Shown here one piece after another: positions 27,230 through 36,796 of a stretch of DNA of 64,000 nt. Both the position numbers and the translations under genes were made by a program. The notes beneath the pieces were generated by a model. The model did not search any database. It was not told the DNA's origin and saw nothing but the letters and a program-made list of their open reading frames with translations. The DNA is taken from contig NZ_AOGZ02000014.1 of the NCBI RefSeq assembly GCF_000332515.2, forward strand, positions 2,248,001-2,312,000, given 5' to 3'. The stretch's first letter is position 1. Every line of letters begins with the position of its first letter. This DNA comes from Leptospira wolbachii serovar Codice str. CDC (GTDB lineage: Bacteria > Spirochaetota > Leptospiria > Leptospirales > Leptospiraceae).

Positions 27230-27955
27230 ATGGGAAAACCGAATTCTAAGTTAAAAATGATTCCATTGATCCATTTTTTTTTAATCCTACTGTTTTTATT
27301 CAAATGCGCTAATACAGCAAATATCGAACTAAAAAAAGTTTCTAAGGAAGATTCGGTGAGTAATCAAAAAACGATTACCATTAAACTCAACAACTTCAAG
27401 GATCTAAAAACAAAGGTGATTGTTTCTCTTCAAAACCTAAAATCGTTTGAAGCCGAAAACTATAAGTATGAAGCAGAGTATTTTTATAACCAAACGATCG
27501 AAGGAGATTCTATCATCCTTGCAATTCCTGAAGGTAATTTTGTTGGCTCAATTACTTTATTGCCTTCCCAAACAACCCCTTATTACAAAAGTATCAGTGG
27601 GTATCATACGATTTATTTCGGTACAAATGAAAATTATGGAAAAAACGAATTGAAAGACCTTAATTGTTATTTAAGATATTTGAGAGGCAATTCGATCCTT
27701 TATTCTAAAGCAACAGCTAATTTTTGCCCTATCCTTGATTTAACAGAAAAAAACAAAAATTTTGAATTTTCGATTCCGAAGGAAGAACTACTGAATCCCG
27801 CAGGAACATTTTTTGGACTTTACTTAAGTATTAGGACTGCCTTTGTCCCCGCTTTTGTATATTATCCTTATGCCCCTTTCCTTGTCTTTCATGGAATTTT
27901 CGGAGTCACTCAAAATGTAGTTTTGATTCAATTAGACAAACATGATTTATTTTAA
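27230..27955 (+). CDS. predicted lipoprotein of unknown function
   Basis: 241 residues. The signal peptide ends in a lipobox-like LFLFKC with Cys26. The mature part is beta-rich with repeated Lys/Asn/Tyr. A GGAG ribosome site lies a few bases before ATG 27230. I recognise no family. It opens a group of three same-strand genes (27.2-29.4 kb) that may share a transcript. Confidence 0.72.
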   Translation: MGKPNSKLKMIPLIHFFLILLFLFKCANTANIELKKVSKEDSVSNQKTITIKLNNFKDLKTKVIVSLQNLKSFEAENYKYEAEYFYNQTIEGDSIILAIPEGNFVGSITLLPSQTTPYYKSISGYHTIYFGTNENYGKNELKDLNCYLRYLRGNSILYSKATANFCPILDLTEKNKNFEFSIPKEELLNPAGTFFGLYLSIRTAFVPAFVYYPYAPFLVFHGIFGVTQNVVLIQLDKHDLF

Positions 27956-27971
27956 TTTGCAATGATACAAA

Positions 27972-28682
27972 ATGAAAAAAGAAATAGAAGACATCTTAAC
28001 TTACACCGAACATAGGCCTTGGAAAATACCAAACCAAAAATGGTTTTGGTACCAAGAGTGGAATGGTGTTATTTTTCTACATTATCAAATCGAAGAAAAA
28101 ATCTTAAGAGGTTTAGTTCCAAGTTCTTTAGAACTGGATTCCTTTGATGGGTCTTATTGGATTTCTGTTGTTGCCTTCTCTATGAATGAAATCCATACTA
28201 GGCATACATTCCCAATCCAATACCTTTCTAATTTTTATGAAGTGAACTTACGAACTTATGTAAAAAGTAACAATAAACCAGGCGTATACTTCTTAAGCAT
28301 TGAAGCAGAAAAACTGATTCCCACTTTGCTCGCAAATCTTCTTTCTGGATTGCCCTACAAACATTCCCAAATCAAAAGATCATCAAATTCTTATTCTTTG
28401 CTTGGGAAACGCGCTAAAATAGAGATTGAATTCAAGATTGCAAAGTATAAATCCAATCCATCAAAATTTGATTTATGGCTAACGGAAAGATATTGTTTGT
28501 ATCAAGGTAAAAGTGATGATCCAATCCCTTTGGAAGTTCATCACAAACCTTGGGAGTTATATGGTATCGACATTGGAGGTTTGGAGATTCAATACAATCA
28601 ATTGGATCACATTGTAGATTTTCAGCATCCAGCTTTATGCCATTATTCGCCGGGAGTCAAAGTAATCGCATGGAATCTTTAA
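27972..28682 (+). CDS. YqjF-like DUF2071 family protein
   Basis: 236 residues with the DUF2071 pattern: WFWYQEWNGVIFLHYQI near the start, then VVAFSMNEIHTR, and an N-terminal two-layer fold continuing to YGIDIGG near the C-terminus. Members of this family have no established biochemical role. It follows the lipoprotein gene by 16 bp. Confidence 0.85.
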   Translation: MKKEIEDILTYTEHRPWKIPNQKWFWYQEWNGVIFLHYQIEEKILRGLVPSSLELDSFDGSYWISVVAFSMNEIHTRHTFPIQYLSNFYEVNLRTYVKSNNKPGVYFLSIEAEKLIPTLLANLLSGLPYKHSQIKRSSNSYSLLGKRAKIEIEFKIAKYKSNPSKFDLWLTERYCLYQGKSDDPIPLEVHHKPWELYGIDIGGLEIQYNQLDHIVDFQHPALCHYSPGVKVIAWNL

Positions 28683-28723
28683 TCGGGTAGTCGTTTTCTA
28701 GCGGATATAAGAAACAAAGAACA

Positions 28724-29401
28724 TTGATGATTTCCAAATTTGACCATTTTCTTCTTTATTCAGATAAACTGGAAGAAACTTACCGGTTTCTATTAAATCA
28801 TTTAAAGCTAGTACCGCTGACTCCACTTACAAATTATGGATCTTTTCAAAGTGGGATGTTTGTATTCCAAAATGGAATCCTTGAATTACTTTGGTACCAA
28901 AAAAATCCAGAAGAAGTAACTACGATTGCCTCGACCAATCATTTTGTTGGATTTGCACTTAGATCTGATCTCGATATACAAGATACTAAACTGGCTTTAA
29001 AAAATTTCAATTTTGATTCATCTGAAGTAATCGAACAAAAAGTTTTAAATGCAAAAAAGGAAGAAGTAGTGATTTCTGAAATTCTAATCTTAAATCATTT
29101 CATCAATCATCTCCAAATTTTTTATATAGAATATAAAAATGACTATTTGCCCAAAAAATTTGATGAACTTTCAAAAACATCTCCATGGGAAATTGATTCA
29201 TTTGTTTTGCAAGTTTTGAATCAAAAATCGATTTCGGATCAATTTGTTACCTTAGGATTTAAAAAGGAAAATGATGATACAATAGCAGACCAAAATGGTA
29301 TCAAAATACGAATTCAGGAATCTTCCTCCCAGAATATGATTCCATCGTTTCTGATAAAATCAGAGGAAGGAACAATCAATATTTTAAAAGTTATCGATTA
29401 G
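28724..29401 (+). CDS. glyoxalase-like (VOC) domain protein
   Basis: 225 residues. The N-terminal repeat FDHFLLYSDKLEETYRFL and the strand NGILELLWY are typical of the VOC/Glyoxalase_3-like fold. The usual metal ligands are partly present (the early His in FDHF and a Glu in ILELL). Substrate is unknown. The second half is unusually Lys/Asp-rich and may be a degenerate repeat of the fold. Confidence 0.7.
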   Translation: MMISKFDHFLLYSDKLEETYRFLLNHLKLVPLTPLTNYGSFQSGMFVFQNGILELLWYQKNPEEVTTIASTNHFVGFALRSDLDIQDTKLALKNFNFDSSEVIEQKVLNAKKEEVVISEILILNHFINHLQIFYIEYKNDYLPKKFDELSKTSPWEIDSFVLQVLNQKSISDQFVTLGFKKENDDTIADQNGIKIRIQESSSQNMIPSFLIKSEEGTINILKVID

Positions 29402-29447
29402 TAAATAAATTCTTTCAAAATTATCAAATTCAGTATTAATGAAGCCT

Positions 29448-29642
29448 ATGAAAAAAGTCATTGTGTATCTTGTTCTGGTAAGTGCGATACTTCACTTCTC
29501 TTGTGCCTTCTTTGCCATATCCACGGCTCCCAGTAAAAAACAGAATACCACCGAATCCGAGTTAGCCAAAACGGCGAATGATTTTTTTTGGAAAACACTT
29601 CCTGGTGGCGATTATCATCAAATTCCAAAAGCGGATGATTAA
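29448..29642 (+). CDS. short predicted lipoprotein
   Basis: 64 residues. A signal peptide (MKKVIVYLVLVSAILHFSC) ends at a lipobox Cys, leaving about 45 hydrophilic mature residues ending in ADD. An ATG at 29439 is also in frame. I choose 29448 because it gives the conventional MKK start. It is too short to classify. Support comes from the signal, the Cys and the position between larger genes. Confidence 0.55.
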   Translation: MKKVIVYLVLVSAILHFSCAFFAISTAPSKKQNTTESELAKTANDFFWKTLPGGDYHQIPKADD

Positions 29643-29712
29643 CAGTCCATTCAGTTGTGTTGGGTGTCATCAGAAATAGGGATCTAATCTTGCGATCTAT
29701 GGTTGCATTTGA

Positions 29713-30396
29713 TCACTTCGCAGAAAAATCCATTCCTTCGTTTTTATAAAATACGAACTGATTGTTATATTCATAACTGTAAGAAATATGAGAATTTCTG
29801 GGAGTTAAGATTTCAAATTCGTTTTTATCGTTTTTTTGATCGTCTTTCTTAAAAACCAAAATGGTTCGAATACACATCAGAAAGTCGGTTCCTGTTTTTA
29901 GGATTACTTTGTTATAAGGATAATCATCATTCATATAGAAAGGATATTTTTTGGAAATTATACTCCCTCTTTTGTAATAGGAGTAAGGATAAAAATAGGA
30001 AGTTCTAGATTCGTATGAAATGTCGTTTAATTGAAAGTGATGATTTTTGATATCTTCTGTAATGTTAATTTCTTTTTCCTTATCATAACAATACTCATAC
30101 ATAATATGGATTTTGTTTGGATCAAACGGTTTAATCTCCAACTTTTCCTCTTTATTGAATGTGGAATTGTTGATATCATTGGCAATGAGTTTTAGGTTTG
30201 CTGATTCTATATAAAAAGCAGAATGATTATAGTGTTTGGAGCCATAAAAGGCGGCCTCTTCAAATTTTATATTTGTTATGTTGTCTAATCTATAGTGAGA
30301 ATTGAGTCCTGGAGAAATGAGAGTTAAGGCGCAAGCGTGTAAGGTGAAAAGTAAGATGATGACAAATTTTTTGAGTAACAATTGATATGGATTCAT
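29713..30396 (-). CDS. predicted lipoprotein of unknown function
   Basis: 227 residues with a signal peptide and a lipobox-like TLHAC. The mature region is Tyr/Asn/Lys-rich, with several Tyr-dense strands such as YFYPYSYYKRGS and HISYSYEYNNQF, compatible with a beta sandwich. Base composition is visibly more AT-rich than neighbouring enzyme genes. I recognise no family. Confidence 0.7.
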   Translation of the reverse strand: MNPYQLLLKKFVIILLFTLHACALTLISPGLNSHYRLDNITNIKFEEAAFYGSKHYNHSAFYIESANLKLIANDINNSTFNKEEKLEIKPFDPNKIHIMYEYCYDKEKEINITEDIKNHHFQLNDISYESRTSYFYPYSYYKRGSIISKKYPFYMNDDYPYNKVILKTGTDFLMCIRTILVFKKDDQKNDKNEFEILTPRNSHISYSYEYNNQFVFYKNEGMDFSAK

Positions 30397-30427
30397 TTTG
30401 ACTTACTTATCTCCTCCATTCCCATCT

Positions 30428-31234
30428 TCAATCCGTCAAATCAACCTCTTCGAAGTTTTCTGTTTGGTGGCGAAACATCCAAAGTTTATCTCCTGCATAA
30501 AAATTGATAAAACCATCTCTCATCTCAAATTGGTGGATTCCTCGAAGGAGTAAGTTCTGTTCGAACTGGGCTTCCGATGGAAGATCAATCACTAAAATTC
30601 GGCGGGTGGTTGTAATAGCAACTTTGTCGTATAAGTTGGCAAAAGATCGAATGGTTTCTTGTTCTAAACTGATGGTTTCCCAATGGTTGGTATAACTATT
30701 AAACAGATATAATTTTCTGTCACTAGCAACTAAGGCTGCTCTATGACCCATCGCAACTCGGTAACGTTCCTCGCCAAAATGATGGCCTTTTTCCCACTCA
30801 ATACTGGAGTTACTAACACCTAACAAATTTTTTTGTGTGACCAAAACGCAAAGGTCGCCATAACATTGTGAATGCCATATATGTTCCCCCCGAGTGGAGT
30901 ATGAGATTTCTTGACCACTAGATAAAAAAGCCTTATAGGAAAGATGGCCTTCTACAAAATTTAAAGTAGTTTGAATATAGGGATAGGCAGTTTTGTCTGT
31001 AACATAACTTTCAAAAGTGGTGACCTGATGTTTAGGTGGTGGAGCATTCAGAATACGGTTGGCTTCGGGAGAGAGTTGACGTAGTGGTGTGAGACGCGTT
31101 TCATGATTTCCTTGTCTCTGGTCATGTTCACCATGTTTTGGGTCTGCTTTCATAACCCCAAAGTTTGCAAAAATAAATCCAACCACAAGGAAAAGTGAAA
31201 GGATATATAACCGATTTCGCATAGAAGATTTCAT
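30428..31234 (-). CDS. exported protein of unknown function, propeller-like repeats
   Basis: 268 residues. The N-terminus (about 1-30) is a signal or signal anchor with FANFGVMKA, and the next 30 residues are basic and His-rich (HGEHDQRQGNHETR). The rest carries short repeated beta strands (GDLCVLVTQKNLLG, HRAALVASDRKLYLFN, DKVAITTTRRILVID) that look like blades of a WD/PQQ-type propeller. Function is unknown. The product is probably periplasmic. Confidence 0.7.
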   Translation of the reverse strand: MKSSMRNRLYILSLFLVVGFIFANFGVMKADPKHGEHDQRQGNHETRLTPLRQLSPEANRILNAPPPKHQVTTFESYVTDKTAYPYIQTTLNFVEGHLSYKAFLSSGQEISYSTRGEHIWHSQCYGDLCVLVTQKNLLGVSNSSIEWEKGHHFGEERYRVAMGHRAALVASDRKLYLFNSYTNHWETISLEQETIRSFANLYDKVAITTTRRILVIDLPSEAQFEQNLLLRGIHQFEMRDGFINFYAGDKLWMFRHQTENFEEVDLTD

Positions 31235-31249
31235 TTCAGTAATAGAACT

Positions 31250-31840
31250 TTATACATTTTCTTCCGACAACCATTTCTCTGTTTTAGACGGTGAATAGTT
31301 TTGAATGGTTTGTAGTAGATCCTGAGAGGTTTCTAGAATTTGTACGAGGGAGGCATTTTCTTTTTTCAAAAAACCCGAATCCATCATATTTTGCATTAGT
31401 GTTAGGAGGGGATTATAAAATCCACGCCAATTGAGGATGATGATGGGTTTGTGGTGTAAACCTAACTGAGACCATGTGACGACTTCGAAAAATTCTTCCA
31501 TGGTTCCAAACCCACCAGGCAAAACAATAAAGGCGTCAGACAAATCGAACATTTTTAGTTTTCTCTCATGCATACTCTCCACGAGGATGAGTTTGCCAAG
31601 ACCTGAATGTTCGATTTCTTTGTTTTTTAAAAAATTCGGCAAAACCCCTGTAACTGATCCATTTTTTGACAAACAGCCGTTGGCAACAGCTCCCATAAGG
31701 CCTACACTTGCTCCCCCGTACACCAAACCAATTTGTTGGGAACCCAAATATTCACCTAACTCAAATGCTGCGTTCATAAAAAAAGGGTCAAACCCTGGTG
31801 AAGATCCGCAATATACGGCAATGTTTTTAATCTGATTCAT
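31250..31840 (-). CDS. LOG family (TIGR00730) Rossmann-fold protein
   Basis: 196 residues with the family signature PGGFGTMEEFFE near residue 107 and an N-terminal Rossmann motif VYCGSSPG. LOG proteins are phosphoribohydrolases that release free base from cytokinin-type nucleoside monophosphates. In bacteria many are annotated as decarboxylase-like, but the AMP/pyrimidine ribohydrolase role is better supported. It follows the exported protein with a 15 bp gap. Confidence 0.9.
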   Translation of the reverse strand: MNQIKNIAVYCGSSPGFDPFFMNAAFELGEYLGSQQIGLVYGGASVGLMGAVANGCLSKNGSVTGVLPNFLKNKEIEHSGLGKLILVESMHERKLKMFDLSDAFIVLPGGFGTMEEFFEVVTWSQLGLHHKPIIILNWRGFYNPLLTLMQNMMDSGFLKKENASLVQILETSQDLLQTIQNYSPSKTEKWLSEENV

Positions 31841-31888
31841 TGATAAAAACCAAGATATTAGACATCAGTAAACATAGTAACTAATACT

Positions 31889-32734
31889 TCATTTTATAAA
31901 TCCATAAATTTCTTTAGTTGGAAATTCCCATTCTGGAGTTTGGAAAGATTGGCTTTTGGGTAGTTCAAACCATGGAGAGTATGGACTCTCAGACTTCAGA
32001 ATATGCATTTCTTGAGAAGGCATATAACTTTGTGCCAAAAGAAATAAAGTTTGTCCATTTTTCCCTGTTACTTGGTCTACCACCATAACCACGTGTCCTG
32101 GCGAACCTGCTTCGATCCATACGTCACCAGGAATTAAGTTTTGGATGGATTTTTTCTTTAGTTCTGATTTTAGAGAAATGGTTCCTGCATAGATATAAAT
32201 AAATCGTAAGTACTCTTCCAAGACATCCCGTCCTGTTCCTTGTTTGAATTTTCCTTTTTTCCATTGGGATTTGTTTCCATTGACTTGGACCCGTTTCCCT
32301 TGGGCAAATCGAGAAAACGCAACCTCCATTCCGTTGCTAATTTTGAAATGGATTTGGTCATATTGTTTGCGAGAATAGAAATACTCAGCTCTTAGTTTCA
32401 TCACAGCGTCGGCACACTGGATTAAATCTTCTCGTAAGAGGGGGAAGTCCAAAACGGCAACATGAACTTGGTTGGTTTTTATCCTCCCATCATAGAGAGA
32501 AACCGAACTTCCTTTTGGTTTTAATGGGAAGTTTTGTAAATATGCCGCAAAACTATCTTGGGGAAAATTGATTCTTTGGAATCCATTCGGTGGTGGAAAT
32601 CGCTCTTGTATGGAATCTGCATATAAGTTTTGGAAACATAGGGAAAGGATTGTAAGAAGCATCCCAATCAGAAAAAAGCGGTATCCATCCAATGGATCGG
32701 TCAAAATTTTGGACCGGAATTTCCTGGATTTCAT
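31889..32734 (-). CDS. DUF4846 domain protein, exported
   Basis: 281 residues. An N-terminal hydrophobic segment (about 18-38) is followed by a region matching the DUF4846 pattern: LYDGRIK, VLDFPLLREDLIQCADAVMKLRAEY, and GDVWIEAGSPGHVVMVVDQ, which ends in a conserved His-Val-Val. The domain is restricted and has no confirmed activity. Its gene overlaps the downstream gene by 4 bp. Confidence 0.82.
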   Translation of the reverse strand: MKSRKFRSKILTDPLDGYRFFLIGMLLTILSLCFQNLYADSIQERFPPPNGFQRINFPQDSFAAYLQNFPLKPKGSSVSLYDGRIKTNQVHVAVLDFPLLREDLIQCADAVMKLRAEYFYSRKQYDQIHFKISNGMEVAFSRFAQGKRVQVNGNKSQWKKGKFKQGTGRDVLEEYLRFIYIYAGTISLKSELKKKSIQNLIPGDVWIEAGSPGHVVMVVDQVTGKNGQTLFLLAQSYMPSQEMHILKSESPYSPWFELPKSQSFQTPEWEFPTKEIYGFIK

Positions 32735-33753
32735 TTTGTGATCACCAACTTGATTGACTCTTCCAACCAGGCTTCTTTCGCCTCATTAAAGTTAGCTGTT
32801 TTTGTCACAATTTTTTCCGGCGTAAACGTTCCCGATAGAATGTATGGATAAAGTGCTTCCATGGATTCTTTAGACTCCACGCGACCTAAATGGATTTCCA
32901 CTCCTTGGTTGTACATTTCCAGATACGGAATTTCCCATTGGTTGGTCCAAAAAATAGAGGCAGAACTAAAAATCGCATTTCTACCAAGTGAACGAACCGC
33001 AAAATCCCAGCCTTGTTTATTTGCAGATGCATCACAAACTAAATCGTATTTTTTTGTTGGTTTGGGAAAGTTTACGAAAAATTCCACTGGGATTCCTAAA
33101 GATTCCGCTAATTGGATTTTTGTTGTATCAGTATCAACATACAATACTTCGGCTTTTTTTGTTTGGTGGAGAAACAAGGCTGTATAGAGTCCAATACTAC
33201 CCGCATGGCCACCTACAACGAGAACTTTCGGATCCTTTTTTTTATCTAAAAATCTTCCTGCTAGTTTCCAAACTTCGGCAATATTGTCGCTTAGGCTTGC
33301 AATACCCACGGGATCTATTTTTTTATCCACTTCAAATAGCATTTGTTTGGCGAAAGGTATTTTGATTTCGTCGGCTATGGCTCCACCAAAAGAATGAGCC
33401 CCCGGTGGCATTCCATAACCTGACGTATAGGGAACTGACTCGCAGGAATTTGTATGATGGCTAAGACAAGCAGGACAAGATCCACAGGAAATTTGAAAGG
33501 GAGCGGCCACTGTCATGCCTACAGAATATACATTTGCCAAATCCTCTGAAACAGATTTGATTCTACCAACAAACTCGTGTCCTACGGGAAAAGGCGCTCG
33601 AAATAAAGTTTCTCCTCGAAGAATGGGTAGATCTAAATCACAACGTGCAATGGAGATGGGTTCGATGATTACTTGGTTTTCGCCTGTGACTGCAAGTGGT
33701 TTCACTTCTTCCCATTCTAAAATTCCCTTTTTACGAAACATAAGTCGACGCAT
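32731..33753 (-). CDS. zinc-dependent alcohol dehydrogenase (MDR superfamily)
   Basis: 340 residues, medium-chain dehydrogenase fold. The structural zinc lobe shows four Cys in CGSCPACLSHHTNSC. The catalytic zinc ligands are likely the Cys in IARCDLD and His/Glu in GHEF. The NAD-binding motif is GGHAGSIGLY. A GGAGG site precedes ATG 33753. Substrate is unknown. It shares a strand with DUF4846 (4 bp overlap) with no obvious pathway. Confidence 0.88.
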   Translation of the reverse strand: MRRLMFRKKGILEWEEVKPLAVTGENQVIIEPISIARCDLDLPILRGETLFRAPFPVGHEFVGRIKSVSEDLANVYSVGMTVAAPFQISCGSCPACLSHHTNSCESVPYTSGYGMPPGAHSFGGAIADEIKIPFAKQMLFEVDKKIDPVGIASLSDNIAEVWKLAGRFLDKKKDPKVLVVGGHAGSIGLYTALFLHQTKKAEVLYVDTDTTKIQLAESLGIPVEFFVNFPKPTKKYDLVCDASANKQGWDFAVRSLGRNAIFSSASIFWTNQWEIPYLEMYNQGVEIHLGRVESKESMEALYPYILSGTFTPEKIVTKTANFNEAKEAWLEESIKLVITK

Positions 33754-33810
33754 ACTTGAGCCTCCGTATACCTATCGGTCTACTTTATTTTATCGCAGAA
33801 AATAGAACAA

Positions 33811-34638
33811 CTAGAATTGTCTAAACCAATCGGGGACTTGGGGAAGTTCTGTCTCCTCAAAGGACCAGTCTCCGAGAACCGTGACTATGGGCGCACTTGA
33901 TTCTAAAACTAATCCTAAACCTCGACTTAAGTCTTTACGTTCTGTGGGCCGGTAAGGTATTTCAAATTGGGATTGGAAGGCATCTTTTTCATGTTCCCAG
34001 GCATAAGATAGGAAAAAATCCATAAACTTTTGACCGGAGTCTTCATATCGCCTTTTTAATGTTAGTAGATCGGGGTTGTTTGTCTTTTTCATCGTACGTT
34101 GGAGGATAATAGAGATTCCCCTAACACTCTTAGAGAAAAAAGTACCGGCCCTGATTATCTTTCTTTTTTTGGGATCCTCCAAGGCCCAAAGATCTGCTTT
34201 GTACTTAGCAACTCCCATGGACCCGTAGAAAGACAGAGTATGACTGAGCCAATAAAATGCTGAATAGGCAACCATAAGTTCTGGTTTCAATGTTTGTTCC
34301 AATTCCAGAATGGGATTCAAACAAATTGCTAGTGTGTCTTTGATTTGCGCGGGAGTGCTTTCAGCAATTGGGAATCCTACTTCCCCAAGCGCTGGAGTGT
34401 AAATGATGGCTTTAAAATTAGGAGAAATATTGTGAATTTTTAGATCAGCTAGAATCTTTTCGGAAAGCCCAGGTTCTGCTGTTTTATTGAAAAGTGTAAG
34501 GTCCGCATTCGACACAGGTTCGTTTGTTGTAGTTGATGTTATGATATAGGCAGTTGAATCCTTCTCTTTTAGGCAGGTAATAGCACTTTGGCCTGCTTCT
34601 CCTGATCCTCCGATGACCAAATATTGGTTTTGTTTCAT
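33811..34638 (-). CDS. NAD(P)-binding Rossmann protein (SDR-like)
   Basis: 275 residues with an N-terminal GGSGEAGQSA dinucleotide loop and a YSAFYWLSHTLSFYGSMGVAKYKAD segment near residue 150, in which the YxxxK-type pair could be the SDR catalytic residues. Fold and length fit the extended SDR group. The substrate is not readable. It starts from a divergent region shared with the ankyrin gene. Confidence 0.72.
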   Translation of the reverse strand: MKQNQYLVIGGSGEAGQSAITCLKEKDSTAYIITSTTTNEPVSNADLTLFNKTAEPGLSEKILADLKIHNISPNFKAIIYTPALGEVGFPIAESTPAQIKDTLAICLNPILELEQTLKPELMVAYSAFYWLSHTLSFYGSMGVAKYKADLWALEDPKKRKIIRAGTFFSKSVRGISIILQRTMKKTNNPDLLTLKRRYEDSGQKFMDFFLSYAWEHEKDAFQSQFEIPYRPTERKDLSRGLGLVLESSAPIVTVLGDWSFEETELPQVPDWFRQF

Positions 34639-34724
34639 GAAATCCTACCTGAATGGTTAGAAGATTTTAATTTTAGATTGATCCGTCAAAACTCTCCTGT
34701 TTTATATATCGGAACAAGCGAAAT

Positions 34725-36365
34725 ATGAAAACGATTTTATCCTGCTCTAATTGTTTTAGTGGTCACTCCATTTCAACTTCCAAATTGGAAGGAAAAAAGG
34801 GGAAGTATCGCTGCAAAAAATGTTATTCTTGGAATCAATTTGATTACCGCACAGAGATTGCGTCGTCACCATCCGACTCACTTGTGTTATTTGATTTAAA
34901 TTTTAAAGATCAAATTCCTGAACACAAACTTCAAGGTCAAATCTTTGGAAGGTATACAACGGATTTTGTGTCTGATTGGTCGAATGAAGAACTTGTTTTC
35001 TTGAAAGACGAAGAGGGCAATGAAAACGATTTACGAATTTCTATTTCAGGGCTACCGGAACTCAGTCGATTAAAAAATTTCCTCTTTGATATCTCAACAG
35101 AATCTCTTTCTCCAACACTAAAAATTATCATCAATCAAAATGTAAATGTTTCCCCAGTTAGACTATCGATCACAATTGATTTGTTAGATGAACGTTCGGT
35201 GGCAGGAAAATTGTATTTAGCCATTGCAGATCAGTGGAACACCTTATTACACGGAAGTTTTTCTGCCACTCATATCTATAAAATCCAATTTGATGAACAC
35301 GGAGATTCGGATAAAAAACTTCCCGAGTTTATTCCAAATGAATTGTCTGCAAAGATTCACGCATTGTCTGGAAATATTTTAGCATTACAGGAAGATTTCT
35401 CTCTTCTAAACGGCCAAACCAAAGATGAGCTATTAACTCTTATCATGTACCATTGGCCGGAAAACCAAACTACCATTTCTGAAGTTCATTTTAAAGAAGG
35501 AAATGTGCAGGTTCTATTCCAACTTACTCAAAAAAAACTCAATGAAACATTGATTTTTCTTCTTTCTAACCAAGTGGTTCCTAACCAAAAACATTGGCAA
35601 CTATTCCACGATGTAGTCTGTCATTCGGAATCGGAACCATTGTTTATCCCGCTTCTCAAACATAAATTTCCAGAAAGTTATGAAACTAATTTAGGTTCTA
35701 GTTTAGAATCTAAAAATGAGGATAAAACTTTGGACTGGTTGGATTCCGATGATGTATATCTTCTGGATTCCTTTGTTCGCACGGTGGGATCTCTTGATTA
35801 TATAATTAATGATCCAATTCGAAATCCTTTGGGGTTTTCACTTTTACAAGAATGTTTTGTTCGCGCAAAGTACAAATCTTGTATGCGGCTTTTGGAGCGA
35901 GGTGCAGATCCCAATCAATTGGATGCAAATGGCGAAACTGCGATCTTTAAACTTTGTCAGGATAGTACACTACGTTTACAAGAAAAAACTTCGCTTATGG
36001 ATGAGCTAATTCGAAAGGGTGCCAAAGTCAATCTTCAATCAGTGAATGGAATGACACCTTTACATTGGTGTTCTGTTTTTGGAGAACCCAGTATGGCGAA
36101 GAGGTTGATTCAGGCTGGCATCGACATTCATACAGCAGATAACACAGGTATAACGGCACTACACGAAGCTTGTAAGTTTGGAAACTCAGCTGTGCTTGCT
36201 TTATTGTTAGAATCTGGTGCTAAATCCAATGCCAAAACTTTAGATGAAAAAACTGGTAGGGATCTTGCCTTCGAAAATCTGGAAATTGCCGAATTGGAAG
36301 GTGACGAAGAGAAAAAGAACCGCTGCCAACGAGTTCTTTCCCTTCTAGATGTGTACGGAGGTTAG
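34725..36365 (+). CDS. ankyrin repeat protein with N-terminal zinc-ribbon
   Basis: 546 residues. The first 35 residues form a Cys4 zinc ribbon (CSNCF..., CKKCYSW). Residues about 40-330 are a large domain that I do not recognise. The C-terminal 180 residues hold three to four ankyrin repeats, with hallmark sequences GETAIFKLCQ, GMTPLHWCSVFGEPSMAKRL and GITALHEACKFGNSAVL. It probably acts in protein-protein contacts. It lacks a signal peptide. Its stop overlaps the convergent ABA4-like gene by 4 bp. Confidence 0.85.
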   Translation: MKTILSCSNCFSGHSISTSKLEGKKGKYRCKKCYSWNQFDYRTEIASSPSDSLVLFDLNFKDQIPEHKLQGQIFGRYTTDFVSDWSNEELVFLKDEEGNENDLRISISGLPELSRLKNFLFDISTESLSPTLKIIINQNVNVSPVRLSITIDLLDERSVAGKLYLAIADQWNTLLHGSFSATHIYKIQFDEHGDSDKKLPEFIPNELSAKIHALSGNILALQEDFSLLNGQTKDELLTLIMYHWPENQTTISEVHFKEGNVQVLFQLTQKKLNETLIFLLSNQVVPNQKHWQLFHDVVCHSESEPLFIPLLKHKFPESYETNLGSSLESKNEDKTLDWLDSDDVYLLDSFVRTVGSLDYIINDPIRNPLGFSLLQECFVRAKYKSCMRLLERGADPNQLDANGETAIFKLCQDSTLRLQEKTSLMDELIRKGAKVNLQSVNGMTPLHWCSVFGEPSMAKRLIQAGIDIHTADNTGITALHEACKFGNSAVLALLLESGAKSNAKTLDEKTGRDLAFENLEIAELEGDEEKKNRCQRVLSLLDVYGG

Positions 36366-36796
36366 GTCGTTGCTTTTTTCGTTACGTTTCTTGTAACAAA
36401 TCTTAAAATTAAATATAAGAGCCACCCCGCCGGCCCGAAATAAAACGTAAGGGCCAAAACCGGAACTAGAATCCACCTGTTGATTCCTTCTTTGATTCCG
36501 TCCTCTACTTCCCAAGTTCCCAAAAACAAATCAAAGGCAAGGTAATGGATCCATCCTGCCAGTAAAAAGTAATCATTGGCAAATAGTGACCGTACCGACT
36601 CCAAACTGGAAAAATCCCCTTCGGCCTGCCCATTCCCAATGATAATAGCGAACGCATAGACTCCACCGAGAACAAGACCTGAGACAAAAACTCTAAGATT
36701 ACGAATCACCTTTAGTTGGTTTGGTGATAGAATCAATACCAACCATGATAATAATGTGATACCGTTGGCAATTTTAAAGATTAAAGAAGGGTTCAT
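36362..36796 (-). CDS. ABA4-like membrane protein
   Basis: 144 residues with about four hydrophobic segments. The pattern LAGWIHYLAFDLFLGTWEV followed by PAGWLLYLILR is the hallmark of the ABA4-like family (PF14108, named after a plant carotenoid protein). No carotenoid genes are seen in the window, so only family membership is supported. It overlaps the upstream membrane gene by 4 bp (ATGA), so both are one operon. Confidence 0.82.
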   Translation of the reverse strand: MNPSLIFKIANGITLLSWLVLILSPNQLKVIRNLRVFVSGLVLGGVYAFAIIIGNGQAEGDFSSLESVRSLFANDYFLLAGWIHYLAFDLFLGTWEVEDGIKEGINRWILVPVLALTFYFGPAGWLLYLILRFVTRNVTKKATT

